Positions 27,450 to 35,830 of a stretch of DNA of 64,000 bases are shown one piece after another. The position numbers and the translations under genes are program-made. The DNA lies in assembly GCA_943788425.1 (NCBI GenBank), contig CALSQF010000008.1, positions 62,001-126,000 on the forward strand, written 5' to 3'. The notes beneath the pieces were generated by a model, which worked only from the letters and a program-made list of their open reading frames with translations, had not been told where the DNA came from and did not search any database. How positions within the stretch are numbered: position 1 is the first letter of the stretch; each line of letters begins with the position of its first letter. Origin of the DNA: an uncultured Planktomarina sp. (lineage in GTDB: Bacteria > Pseudomonadota > Alphaproteobacteria > Rhodobacterales > Rhodobacteraceae).

Positions 27450-27779
27450 TCACGCGCCCACGGGATTCGTGTTTGGCTGTGGCGCGGCTTTGCTTACGAC
27501 TTGGGCGCCGACCTTGGATTTCGGAGCCTTTTTCGCAGCGGCCGCTTCTAGCGCCTCAAGCCGCGCGCTCAAGTCTTCATTTTGCGCCCGCGCCTTTTGC
27601 GCCATGGCCCGCACCGCATCGAACTCTTCGCGGGTGACAAAATTGCGATCCGCCAGCCAGCGGTCCATGAAGCTTTTCATGGCATTCTCGGCCTCGTCCT
27701 TGGCGCCTTGCGCGACACCCATCGCATTGGTCATGATTTGGCTCATATCATCCATGAACTTATTCTTGCTTTGCATCAT
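27450..27779 (-). CDS. ubiK: Ubiquinone biosynthesis accessory factor UbiK (BMFP family)
   Basis: This 109-residue protein has an amphipathic N-terminal helix and a C-terminal coiled coil (REEFDAVRAMAQKARAQNED, SARLEALEA), as in BMFP/UbiK proteins that bind lipid and assist ubiquinone assembly. An alanine/lysine-rich tail follows. Its start may be at codon 1 or codon 9. It is divergent from lgt over a 99-bp gap. Confidence 0.88.
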   Translation of the reverse strand: MMQSKNKFMDDMSQIMTNAMGVAQGAKDEAENAMKSFMDRWLADRNFVTREEFDAVRAMAQKARAQNEDLSARLEALEAAAAKKAPKSKVGAQVVSKAAPQPNTNPVGA

Positions 27780-27878
27780 CTGTCTCCTTGGCGGCGATAA
27801 CTCGCTTCGGTCTTATATGGGGGCTAATATCGCGGAACTCAAGGTTGACTTACAGCGCCGCTCTGGGAATGAAGGGTC

Positions 27879-28808
27879 ATGATCGCTTCGATTCCCTTTC
27901 CAGATGTCTCGCCCACCCTCTTTTCGGTGGACATACCGCTCTGGCAGTTTTCACTGGCTGGCATGGATTTTAGCTTGGGTGGGTTTGAACTCGCCCTGCG
28001 CTGGTATGCTCTGGCCTATATAGCTGGTATTTTGCTTGCCTCTTGGATCATGCGCCGTGCCCTGCGCCGGCCTGCGCTCTGGCCGCAAGATCGGCCTGCT
28101 TTCAGCGAAGCAAACCTGGATGATCTCATCACTTGGTTAATCTTTGGCATCATCATCGGCGGGCGATTGGGCTATGTGCTGTTCTACAACCCCAGCTATT
28201 ACCTCGCCAACCCCGCTGCAGCCCTCCGAATTTTTGACGGGGGCATGTCTTTTCATGGCGGTTTTCTGGGCGTTGTCGCGGCCGGCTTGCTGTTTTGCCG
28301 CAAGCACAAGATCGCACTGCTAAAAGCCTCGGATGTGATGGCGGCCTCTGCGCCGGCGGGCCTCCTCTTTGGTCGGCTGGCCAATTTCATCAATGCCGAG
28401 CTCTGGGGCAGAGAGACCACCCTGCCTTGGGGGGTGATATTTCCGGGCGAGGACGCTCAAACATGTGTTCAGGCGGCCGCCGGCCTTTGCGCGCGCCACC
28501 CCTCGCAGCTCTATGAGGCCTTGGGTGAAGGGCTTATCCTGGGCGCGCTTTTGCTATATCTTCTGTTTCGCACAGGGGCATTGCGCCGCAGCGGTCTGTT
28601 GACCGGGATCTTTTTGATCGGATATGGTCTTACGCGGTTCATGGTCGAATGGGTGCGCCAGCCAGATGCGCAGTTTCAAACCTTGGACAACCCGATTGGC
28701 TACGCCTTGCAGCTGGGTCCGACCGGTCTGACCATGGGACAAATTCTAACCCTGCCGATGCTTCTGGCTGGGCTATGGTTGATCCAAAAGGCACGCGCCC
28801 GGCCATGA
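27879..28808 (+). CDS. lgt: Prolipoprotein diacylglyceryl transferase
   Basis: This 309-residue inner-membrane enzyme adds diacylglycerol to the lipobox cysteine of prolipoproteins. The family signature reads GRLANFINAELWGRETTLPW, and about seven membrane segments are visible from WYALAYIAGILLASWIM onward. It would modify the two lipoproteins encoded at 40514 and 43267. It is the first gene of a tight trio with ATGA overlaps to the next gene. Confidence 0.95.
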   Translation: MIASIPFPDVSPTLFSVDIPLWQFSLAGMDFSLGGFELALRWYALAYIAGILLASWIMRRALRRPALWPQDRPAFSEANLDDLITWLIFGIIIGGRLGYVLFYNPSYYLANPAAALRIFDGGMSFHGGFLGVVAAGLLFCRKHKIALLKASDVMAASAPAGLLFGRLANFINAELWGRETTLPWGVIFPGEDAQTCVQAAAGLCARHPSQLYEALGEGLILGALLLYLLFRTGALRRSGLLTGIFLIGYGLTRFMVEWVRQPDAQFQTLDNPIGYALQLGPTGLTMGQILTLPMLLAGLWLIQKARARP

Positions 28809-29866
28809 ACGCCTTGGCCGAGACATTGCGCCAACGCATTGGGCAGCACGGCCCATTGACCCTTGCCGATTATATGGGGGAGTGCTTGCTCCATCCCAAG
28901 CACGGCTATTACACGCAGCAAGAGGCCTTCGGCCGCAGCGGCGATTTCATCACCGCCCCCGAAATAAGCCAAATGTTCGGGGAAATGATTGGCCTCTGTC
29001 TTGGTGCCACATGGCAAGCGCAGGGCGCACCCAGGGATGCTATTGTGGTGGAGTTGGGGCCCGGACGTGGCACATTGATGCAAGACCTGCGCCGCATTGC
29101 GCCGGCTGTACCGGGCTTTGACAGCTTACCAATCCATATGATCGAAGCCTCGCCGAGATTGCGCCGGCTTCAATCCGATGCGCTGCCCGGTGTAATCCAT
29201 CACGCCGAGGCAAGCGGACTGCCACAAGCGCCCCTCTTTCTAATTGCCAATGAGTTTTTTGACGCCCTGCCCATCCGGCAATTTCGCCGCCACTCGGCTG
29301 GCTGGGAAGAGATATTGGTGGGATGCGACGCCAATGGCCTGTACTTCGGCAAGGCCGCGCCCCAACCCTATCATTTTCTCGACCATCGGCTTGAGGATAC
29401 CGAACCCGGCATGATCGTTGAATATTGCCCCGCGCTCCCGCCCATCGTGGCCGAGGTGTCACAGCGTATCGCCGATCACAGCGGTGCGGCGCTGATCATT
29501 GACTATGGCGATTGGCGCTCTCAAGGTGATACAGTGCAGGCCGTCAGCCATCACCAACACGCCAATCCCCTGGCCGCGCCCGGGACAGCGGATCTCACAG
29601 CCCATCTGGACTTTGAGGCCCTGTATAACGCGGCCAAGGCCGCAGGACTGCGCCCGACCCGTTTGACCACGCAGGGGGTATTTTTGGAGCGATTGGGACT
29701 GACCCAGCGCGCGCAAACCCTGGCCAAATCCCTAAGCGGAGCGGCGCTAGACTCCCACATTGCCGCGCATCGCCGCCTCACCCATCCTGACGAGATGGGC
29801 GGGCTATTCAAGGTCATGGGCCTTGTGGCAAAGGGCGCGGCTGTACCGCCGGGGCTTGAACCATGA
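28805..29866 (+). CDS. SAM-dependent methyltransferase, MidA/NDUFAF7 family (DUF185)
   Basis: This 353-residue protein has the DUF185 hallmarks: GDFITAPEISQMFGEMIG, the SAM motif VVELGPGRGTLMQDLRR, and IANEFFDALPIRQF. The mitochondrial relative NDUFAF7 methylates an arginine of a complex I subunit; a role in NADH dehydrogenase assembly is likely in bacteria but inferred. The start at 28805 overlaps the lgt stop (ATGA), and the end overlaps pgeF in the same way. Confidence 0.9.
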   Translation: MNALAETLRQRIGQHGPLTLADYMGECLLHPKHGYYTQQEAFGRSGDFITAPEISQMFGEMIGLCLGATWQAQGAPRDAIVVELGPGRGTLMQDLRRIAPAVPGFDSLPIHMIEASPRLRRLQSDALPGVIHHAEASGLPQAPLFLIANEFFDALPIRQFRRHSAGWEEILVGCDANGLYFGKAAPQPYHFLDHRLEDTEPGMIVEYCPALPPIVAEVSQRIADHSGAALIIDYGDWRSQGDTVQAVSHHQHANPLAAPGTADLTAHLDFEALYNAAKAAGLRPTRLTTQGVFLERLGLTQRAQTLAKSLSGAALDSHIAAHRRLTHPDEMGGLFKVMGLVAKGAAVPPGLEP

Positions 29867-30618
29867 CGCTCACCCCCCTCACATCTGACCTTCTGTCGGA
29901 GGTGTCACACGGGTTTTTCACCCGGATGGGCGGCAGCTCAACGGGTATTTATCATGGGTTGAATTGCGGCAAAGGCTCGGGTGACAGGCCTGACGCGGTC
30001 CAGAGCAATCGCGCAGCAGTTGCGGATTTTTTTGGACGGCCAGCCGATCACTTGCAATCGGTGCATCAAACCCATTCAGCGCAGGTGCAGATCCTAACAG
30101 CTCCGCTCACCGCTGCGCCCAAAGCCGATGCCATGGTGACAGCGACTGCGGGCGTGATCTTTGGGGTTCTCACGGCCGATTGCCAGCCTGTGTTGTTTCA
30201 TGACGCGAAAGCCGGCGTCATTGGCGCCGCCCATGCGGGCTATCGGGGCGCCAAATTGGGGATTTTGCAAAATACCCTCGCGGCTATGGAGACCCTGGGC
30301 GCCCAGCGACAAGAGATTTGCGCGGTCATCGGACCCTGCATCAGTCAAAAGGCCTATGAGGTTGGGCCGGAATTTCTTGACGATATCTGCCACGACGCCC
30401 CTGACGCCCTGCGCTTTTTCGCTCAGGGCAAGGGCGATCGGTATCAGTTTGATCTGCCCAGCTACAGTTTGGACCAGCTGCGCGCAGCCGGAATTAAAGA
30501 AGCGGCATGGACGGGCCATTGCACCTACAGCGCGCCGGATCAGTTTTATTCTTATCGCCGCTCGGTGCACGAGCACCAGCCCGACTATGGCCGGCTGATC
30601 TCTTGTATTTGCCTGTAA
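29863..30618 (+). CDS. pgeF: Purine nucleoside phosphorylase / laccase-domain protein, YfiH family
   Basis: This 251-residue protein has the zinc-site pattern of the family: H in HQTHSAQV, C in LTADCQPVLFHD and H in AAHAGYRGAKLGI. Members were called polyphenol oxidase or laccase and are now described as purine nucleoside phosphorylases; PgeF in E. coli edits a peptidoglycan precursor. It is the last gene of lgt-midA-pgeF. No terminator follows. Confidence 0.9.
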   Translation: MTLTPLTSDLLSEVSHGFFTRMGGSSTGIYHGLNCGKGSGDRPDAVQSNRAAVADFFGRPADHLQSVHQTHSAQVQILTAPLTAAPKADAMVTATAGVIFGVLTADCQPVLFHDAKAGVIGAAHAGYRGAKLGILQNTLAAMETLGAQRQEICAVIGPCISQKAYEVGPEFLDDICHDAPDALRFFAQGKGDRYQFDLPSYSLDQLRAAGIKEAAWTGHCTYSAPDQFYSYRRSVHEHQPDYGRLISCICL

Positions 30619-30983
30619 CGTCCAAGAGCATATGCCCCGGCGGTGAAATCACTGTAAAATTTGAAAAATTACCATATATACCAGTATATTGAGATGGTGA
30701 ATGCGCCGGCCGGAGGGGGCTGTCAGGCCCAGCCCGGTGTTGCCAACGGGCAAAGTGTTTTGGCTTGGCGGTTAGGTTATGCAAAGGTCTTTTAATGGAA
30801 AAACGACATCGACGAACCCATTTTTGCGGGCATCCTCAATCTGGACTTTGGTGCAGCCGAAGCGCATTGGCGCTTTGTCCCGCGTTGTATAAATTCATCA
30901 GCGGTGCCACAAAGCTTCGCTCCGCGCCCGCCCTGCCACACACGGCGACCGGTTGGTTTTGCTTTGGAGGTGGGGTGCTGTTC
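30619..30983. other. 365-bp region with possible decayed coding sequence
   Basis: No intact gene is supported. On the plus strand the frame containing base 30781 reads protein-like text on both sides of a stop (RLGYAKVF, stop at 30793, then DIDEPIFAGILNLDFGAAE and HWRFVPRCI) until a stop near 30987. A competing frame from ATG 30795 encodes 67 residues without family features. An old gene remnant is the simplest reading. Its family is not recognised. Confidence 0.35.
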
Positions 30984-31478
30984 TTAAGGTTGTTTTGACA
31001 AGCGCGCTTCGAGCACCTCGAAGGGCACGCCAGGTTGATCTTTTGCACCGCGGATGACGAGCGATGTTTTAACGGAGGCGACATTCTCCGCTGAGGTCAG
31101 CTCTTCGGTCAAAAATGACTGGAATGTCGACAGATCTGGCGCGACGCATTTCAAGATGAAATCCACCTCGCCGTTGAGCATATGGCACTCACGCACAAGC
31201 GGCCAGCTTAGGCAGCGCATCTCAAAGGCGGATAGATCCGCCTCCGCTTGGCTTTGCAGCCCGACCATAGCGAAGACCTGAACCTCAAAGCCCAATTTCC
31301 GCGCGTCAATATCCGCATGATAGCCGCCGATATAGCCGGTTTCCTCCAAAGTGCGCACGCGGCGCAGGCAGGGAGGCGCGGAAATTCCGACCCTTTTGGC
31401 CAGCTCAACATTTGTCATCCGCCCATCGGCTTGTAACTCTGCCAAAATCAAACGATCAATGTCATCCAGACGGTGCAT
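30984..31478 (-). CDS. Lrp/AsnC family transcriptional regulator
   Basis: This 164-residue protein has the N-terminal helix-turn-helix of the family (DDIDRLILAELQADGRMTN, then NVELAKRVGISAPPCLRRV) and a C-terminal RAM ligand-binding domain (ECHMLNGEVDFILKCVAPDL). Such proteins form octamers and sense amino acids. It is divergent from trxB, an arrangement frequently seen in alphaproteobacteria. Two 11-bp repeats spaced 21 bp lie in the shared control region and may be its own binding sites. Confidence 0.93.
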   Translation of the reverse strand: MHRLDDIDRLILAELQADGRMTNVELAKRVGISAPPCLRRVRTLEETGYIGGYHADIDARKLGFEVQVFAMVGLQSQAEADLSAFEMRCLSWPLVRECHMLNGEVDFILKCVAPDLSTFQSFLTEELTSAENVASVKTSLVIRGAKDQPGVPFEVLEARLSKQP

Positions 31479-31530
31479 AAACGGGTACCCTTTCGCAGTG
31501 TTCGGAAATCATACCCAAATGGCGCGCCCA

Positions 31531-31562
31531 GCGCAATAATATTTCAACACTGCGCAATAATA
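31531..31562. promoter_or_regulatory. helically phased repeats in the lrp-trxB control region
   Basis: GCGCAATAATA occurs at 31531-31541 and 31552-31562. The 21-bp spacing equals two DNA turns, a pattern common for Lrp-type operators. They lie 52 bp before the lrp start and about 100 bp before trxB. Confidence 0.5.
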
Positions 31563-31663
31563 ATTCGTATAGCGACCTGTAGTCGCAAAGGTCCCGGTTT
31601 GGGCTTTTGCCCGGCGGCTGGCCTGTGTATATGCAGCAGTAACACTCACCTGTAGGAAATCCC

Positions 31664-32605
31664 ATGTCCAATACACGCCACACGAAAGTCTTGATCATCG
31701 GCTCCGGTCCTGCCGGCTATACGGCTGGGGTTTATGCCAGCAGAGCCATGCTCAATCCGATATTGGTTCAGGGCATCGAGCCCGGCGGGCAACTGACCAC
31801 AACCACCGAAGTGGAGAACTGGCCCGGGGACAGCGAAGTGCAGGGCCCCGACTTGATGATCCGTATGCAAGACCACGCCAAGGCCATGGGCACGGAAATC
31901 ATCGGCGATATCATCACCAATCTGGACGTCTCGGAACGCCCCTTCAAAGCTCAGAGTGACAGCGGCACGCTTTACAACTGTGATGCTGTCATTCTGGCAA
32001 CCGGCGCGCGGGCAAAATGGCTTGGTATAGACAGTGAAGAAAAATTCAAAGGCTTTGGCGTCTCCGCCTGTGCCACATGCGACGGGTTTTTCTATCGCGG
32101 GCAAGAGATAGTTGTGGTTGGCGGCGGCAATACCGCAGTGGAGGAGGCATTATTTTTGACCAACTTCGCCTCAAAAGTCACATTGATTCACAGACGAGAT
32201 GAGCTGCGCGCCGAGAAAATCTTGATCGACCGCCTCATGAAAAATGAAAAAATCATGCCTCTATGGTTCCATGAGATTGATGAAGTCTATGGCACAGATA
32301 TGCCTCTGGGTGTCGAAGGTGTGAAAGTCAAACACACGAAAACTGGCGAAATCACTGACGTGCCCTGCAAAGGTGTCTTTGTCGCCATCGGCCATGCGCC
32401 GGCCAATGAACTGGTCAAAGACGTGTTGGAGACCCATATGGGCGGGTATGTCGTGACCCAACCCGACAGCACTGCAACGTCAATCGCTGGTGTCTTTGCC
32501 GCGGGCGATCTGACCGATCACAAATACCGCCAAGCCGTCACCAGCGCAGGAATGGGCTGTATGGCAGCGCTCGAAGCCGAACGGTTTTTAGCCGGTCAGG
32601 ACTAA
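31664..32605 (+). CDS. trxB: Thioredoxin reductase
   Basis: This 313-residue flavoenzyme moves electrons from NADPH to thioredoxin. FAD motif IIGSGPAGYTAG is near residue 11, the redox pair is CATC in SACATCDGFF, the NADPH motif is VVGGGNTAVEEA, and the C-terminal FAD segment is GVFAAGDLTDHKYRQAVTSA. All are intact and length is standard. A short gap of 340 bp with no gene follows. Confidence 0.96.
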   Translation: MSNTRHTKVLIIGSGPAGYTAGVYASRAMLNPILVQGIEPGGQLTTTTEVENWPGDSEVQGPDLMIRMQDHAKAMGTEIIGDIITNLDVSERPFKAQSDSGTLYNCDAVILATGARAKWLGIDSEEKFKGFGVSACATCDGFFYRGQEIVVVGGGNTAVEEALFLTNFASKVTLIHRRDELRAEKILIDRLMKNEKIMPLWFHEIDEVYGTDMPLGVEGVKVKHTKTGEITDVPCKGVFVAIGHAPANELVKDVLETHMGGYVVTQPDSTATSIAGVFAAGDLTDHKYRQAVTSAGMGCMAALEAERFLAGQD

Positions 32606-32755
32606 CGCTTTGGTTTTGGGCGGCGCGCGCGGATCAAAACTAAAAATCACCTCAGCGGTTGCCTGTTCATAATAAAGCGCCTTGCAATTTATGCGAGACT
32701 AATTCGTTGCCCTATTAATGAATTAAATTTAAAAGCATGAACCGATTTATTAAAT

Positions 32756-32795
32756 ACATATTACTTTAGCCTGATACATATTCCTTTAACCTGCT
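32756..32795. repeat. two adjacent 20-bp direct repeats upstream of sat
   Basis: ACATATTACTTTAGCCTGAT (32756-32775) is followed directly by ACATATTCCTTTAACCTGCT (32776-32795), 17 of 20 bases identical. The position 150-190 bp before the start codon suits activator binding, but a chance tandem duplication is equally possible. Confidence 0.7.
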
Positions 32796-32841
32796 AGCCA
32801 ACGCGCCATTAAATATATTACTATCTCATTAAACTGGGGCC

Positions 32842-32922
32842 GGCGATCCAAGTCGCCAGCACTACACCTATCACTTCCGCAAGTGATTTTGTCACCGACA
32901 ATTGGCGAGTCTTCTGCGCCAA
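32842..32922 (+). promoter_or_regulatory. structured leader with three hairpins ahead of sat
   Basis: Three perfect stems lie in 81 bp: GGCGA/TCGCC (32842-32857), ATCACTT/AAGTGAT with a CCGC loop (32870-32887) and TTGGCG/CGCCAA (32902-32922). The last ends 23 bp before the start codon. This could be a cis-acting RNA that senses a sulfur metabolite. No known riboswitch was recognised. Confidence 0.45.
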
Positions 32923-32945
32923 GCGACCTTATCGAGATACATATT

Positions 32946-34649
32946 ATGCAAAATAATTTAACACCGATCCCCGAATTATACATCGGCTATGACAGCGCAC
33001 AGAAAATGAAGCTCGAAGCAGCAGAGCTCGCCTCTTGGGATCTTACGCCGCGGCAGGTCTGCGATTTGGAATTGTTGATGAACGGCGGGTTCAATCCTTT
33101 GAAGGGATTTTTGGGTCGCGCAGATTATGACAGCGTGGTTGCGCACATGCGTTTGAGTGATGGGGCGCTTTGGCCCATGCCGATCACTTTGGATGTGGGT
33201 GCTGAATTTGCAAACACCGTCGAGCTGGGCCAAGATATCGCTTTGCGTGATCCCGAGGGCGTCATTCTTGCGACCATGACCGTCACAGACAGCTGGACCC
33301 CTGACAAAGCCCGCGAAGCCGAACAGGTTTTTGGCGCCGACGATATGGCCCATCCTGCCGTGAAATATCTTCACAATACCGCAAGGGAGGTCTATCTCGG
33401 TGGGCCGGTGACGGGAATTCAACAGCCGGTCCATTACGACTTTCGCGGCCGGCGCGACACGCCCAACGAACTGCGGGTCTATTTTCGCAAAATGGGCTGG
33501 CGCCGCGTGGTGGCTTTTCAAACCCGAAACCCGCTGCATCGCGCCCATCAAGAATTGACCTTCCGCGCCGCTAAGGAGGCCCAGGCAAATTTGCTCATTC
33601 ACCCGGTGGTGGGCATGACCAAACCCGGCGACATCGATCACTTCACCCGCGTACGCTGCTATGAGGCGGTGCTTGATCAATACCCATCCACAACCACGGC
33701 GATGTCCTTGCTCAACCTGGCGATGCGTATGGGCGGACCGCGCGAGGCGGTGTGGCACGGGCTCATTCGCGCCAACCATGGTTGCACTCATTTCATTGTC
33801 GGCCGCGACCATGCAGGACCCGGGAAAAACTCGGCGGGAGAAAATTTCTACGGCCCCTATGAGGCGCAAGATCTGTTTCGCAAACACGAGGCAGAAATTG
33901 GGCTGGAGATGGTAGATTTCAAACATATGGTCTATGTGCAAGAACGCGCCCAATATGAGCCTGCCGATGAGGTTGAAGACGGGTGCACCGTGCTCAATAT
34001 TTCCGGCACTGAGCTGCGCCGCCGCCTCTCAGAAGGTTTGGACATTCCCGAATGGTTCAGCTTTCCGCAGGTGGTTGCCGAATTGCGCAAATCACAACCG
34101 CCGCGGGCGCAACAGGGATTCACCGTGTTTTTCACAGGATTTTCTGGATCCGGAAAATCAACGATTGCAAATGCTTTGATGGTAAAGCTCATAGAGATTG
34201 GCGGGCGGCCAGTCACTTTGCTTGATGGGGATGTGGTGCGCAAGAACCTATCGTCAGAACTTGGATTTTCCAGAGAGCACCGCGACTTGAACATTCGCCG
34301 AATCGGCTATGTGGCCTCAGAAATCACCAAAAATGGCGGCATCGCTATCTGCGCGCCCATCGCCCCCTATGCCACCACCCGGCAAGCCGTGCGCGAAGAC
34401 GTAGAAGCCTTTGGAGCCTTTGTTGAGGTGCATGTCGCCACCTCCATCGAAGAATGCGAACGGCGCGACCGCAAAGGCCTTTATAAATTGGCCCGTGCCG
34501 GAAAAATCAAGGAGTTCACAGGCATTTCAGATCCCTATGATGTGCCCAGCGCACCAGAATTGCGGATTGAAACTGAGAATGTAGAAGTCGACAATTGCGC
34601 CCATCAGGTTTTACTCAAACTAGAGAGCATCGGCCTCATCGGCGCGTAA
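32946..34649 (+). CDS. sat: Bifunctional sulfate adenylyltransferase / adenylylsulfate kinase
   Basis: This 567-residue fusion makes APS from sulfate and ATP, then phosphorylates it to PAPS. The N-terminal ~390 residues are an ATP sulfurylase with the nucleotide motif NPLHRAHQEL (about 195-204) and GRDHAGPG. The C-terminal part is APS kinase with Walker A GFSGSGKST near 397-405 and DGDVVRKNL. The start at 32946 matches the family; the longer frame to 32883 would include the leader hairpins. It feeds sulfate assimilation or sulfotransferases. Other cys genes are not in the window. Confidence 0.95.
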   Translation: MQNNLTPIPELYIGYDSAQKMKLEAAELASWDLTPRQVCDLELLMNGGFNPLKGFLGRADYDSVVAHMRLSDGALWPMPITLDVGAEFANTVELGQDIALRDPEGVILATMTVTDSWTPDKAREAEQVFGADDMAHPAVKYLHNTAREVYLGGPVTGIQQPVHYDFRGRRDTPNELRVYFRKMGWRRVVAFQTRNPLHRAHQELTFRAAKEAQANLLIHPVVGMTKPGDIDHFTRVRCYEAVLDQYPSTTTAMSLLNLAMRMGGPREAVWHGLIRANHGCTHFIVGRDHAGPGKNSAGENFYGPYEAQDLFRKHEAEIGLEMVDFKHMVYVQERAQYEPADEVEDGCTVLNISGTELRRRLSEGLDIPEWFSFPQVVAELRKSQPPRAQQGFTVFFTGFSGSGKSTIANALMVKLIEIGGRPVTLLDGDVVRKNLSSELGFSREHRDLNIRRIGYVASEITKNGGIAICAPIAPYATTRQAVREDVEAFGAFVEVHVATSIEECERRDRKGLYKLARAGKIKEFTGISDPYDVPSAPELRIETENVEVDNCAHQVLLKLESIGLIGA

Positions 34650-34671
34650 GGCAGGCCCTAAGCATAGACAG

Positions 34672-34725
34672 TTGGGCGCGGCACTGCTCAAAATCGCAAT
34701 GCGATCGCTGCGCCCAAAATTTTTT
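34672..34725 (+). terminator. rho-independent terminator after sat
   Basis: TTGGGCGC and GCGCCCAA form the outer stem, with an inner hairpin ATCGCAATGCGAT, followed by a run of six T. It begins 22 bp after the sat stop. Confidence 0.8.
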
Positions 34726-34766
34726 ATACTAGAATTTAAAAAATTTTATAACAATGCCTTGCGAGC

Positions 34767-34985
34767 CTAATGTAAAGTCATTGGGGAATAACGAAACTCA
34801 CGGGCCATGTCATAGGCTTGAGCCAAGTCGCCAACCAATGCCAATTGCTCACCTTCGGAGTTATGCACCGACCAGAGCCGCTCAATATCCCCAGTTTCTT
34901 CAAAAATTTCCTCTGGAAGATCCGCTTTATCAACCGGTTTAAGATAAACAATGCGATCTTCTAAGACGCCAAATTGATCTTTCAT
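34767..34985 (-). CDS. DUF1150 family protein
   Basis: This 72-residue protein belongs to a small family found almost only in alphaproteobacteria and often encoded behind an Hsp20 gene, as here. VYLKPVDKADLPEEI and LWSVHNSEGEQLALV are the conserved blocks. The start at 34985 has AAAGGA seven bases upstream; it overlaps nothing and lies one base after hsp20. Function is unknown; co-transcription with the heat shock gene suggests a stress role. Confidence 0.85.
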   Translation of the reverse strand: MKDQFGVLEDRIVYLKPVDKADLPEEIFEETGDIERLWSVHNSEGEQLALVGDLAQAYDMAREFRYSPMTLH

Positions 34986-34986
34986 C

Positions 34987-35403
34987 TCATTGTCCTTTCT
35001 TGATTTCAATCTTCTGAATCACAGTCTCAGGTAGAGCGCGCTTTAGATCGATATGCAACAGCCCATGCTCCATAATCGCCGCCCCCACATCGACGCCATC
35101 CGCCAAAACAAACGTTCGCTGAAACTGTCGCGCCGCGATACCGCGGTGCAAATAAACCCGCTGGCCACTATCCTCACCTTGCCGGCCCAGGATCACCAAC
35201 TGCCGGTTCTCCACGGTGATCGCGAGGTCCCCTTCGGCAAAGCCCGCAACGGCCAGGGTAATGCGATAAGAGTTTTCTGAAGTTTGTTCGATATTGTAGG
35301 GTGGATAGCCCTCATTACCAGTTTTGGCGGTACGCTCAACCAAGCGTTCAAGCTGGTCGAACCCCAATAGGAATGGATGGGTTCCAAGACTCAATTTTGA
35401 CAT
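34987..35403 (-). CDS. Small heat shock protein, Hsp20/IbpA family
   Basis: This 138-residue chaperone has an alpha-crystallin domain (NIEQTSENSYRITLAVAGF through LVILGRQ, ending at GLLHIDLKRALPE). It holds unfolded proteins for refolding by the DnaK and GroEL systems. The start at 35403 has AAAGGACG upstream. A promoter matching the heat shock sigma factor RpoH lies 65-93 bp upstream, so induction by heat is likely. Confidence 0.93.
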   Translation of the reverse strand: MSKLSLGTHPFLLGFDQLERLVERTAKTGNEGYPPYNIEQTSENSYRITLAVAGFAEGDLAITVENRQLVILGRQGEDSGQRVYLHRGIAARQFQRTFVLADGVDVGAAIMEHGLLHIDLKRALPETVIQKIEIKKGQ

Positions 35404-35467
35404 GTCTTCGTCCTTTAGCAAAGCGACAGAACAGCAGATCCCTCAAGAGGCAATCGCTGGATGTTAG

Positions 35468-35496
35468 ATATGGGGTTGGTGGTAAAATTACGCAAG
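35468..35496 (-). promoter_or_regulatory. RpoH (sigma-32) type promoter of hsp20-DUF1150
   Basis: On the minus strand, CTTGCGT (35490-35496) and CCCCATAT (35468-35475) are separated by 14 bp, close to the sigma-32 consensus CTTGAAA and CCCCATNT. It predicts a 5' leader of about 60 bases. Confidence 0.7.
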
Positions 35497-35558
35497 AGCC
35501 GGCTTCTCAATTGCTTCAAAAACCTTTAAGCGAAAAGCAGAAACTCAAGAGGTCGCCC

Positions 35559-35774
35559 ATGTCAGGCAGTCAACAGCTCAATCCGCGAGAGGTCATGACC
35601 ATCCAACTTGCCGTGCTCCGCCAAGAACACCGCGATCTCGACCTGGCAATATCCGCCCTAGTGGATCGTGCCGGTGATCAGCTGACGGTGAAACGCTTGA
35701 AACAGAAAAAACTCCACCTCAAAGACCAAATCGCTAGACTTGAAGATGAACTTACCCCCGATATTATTGCCTAA
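35559..35774 (+). CDS. YdcH / DUF465 family protein
   Basis: This 71-residue coiled-coil protein matches the YdcH family: VLRQEHRDLDLAISAL and LKQKKLHLKDQIARLEDEL. The role is unknown. The start at 35559 has AAGAGGT upstream. It stands alone between hsp20 and purE, divergent from the former. Confidence 0.85.
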   Translation: MSGSQQLNPREVMTIQLAVLRQEHRDLDLAISALVDRAGDQLTVKRLKQKKLHLKDQIARLEDELTPDIIA

Positions 35775-35830
35775 TCTCCGGCAATGGGTTAATTCGGCCT
35801 TTCTCTTAGCGCTAAATATGGAACATTCAA

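Larger units (their letters stand above)
32606..32945 (+). other. 340-bp AT-rich upstream region and leader of the sulfate adenylyltransferase gene
   Basis: No gene is supported. The region holds the adjacent 20-bp repeats and the three-hairpin leader listed separately. The stretch 32690-32840 is much richer in A and T than the coding sequence on either side. No convincing sigma-70 promoter could be fixed. Confidence 0.6.

Noticed and set aside
32976..33953. 325-codon open frame opposite sat
   Set aside because: Fully antisense to a well-conserved enzyme and with no recognisable protein features.
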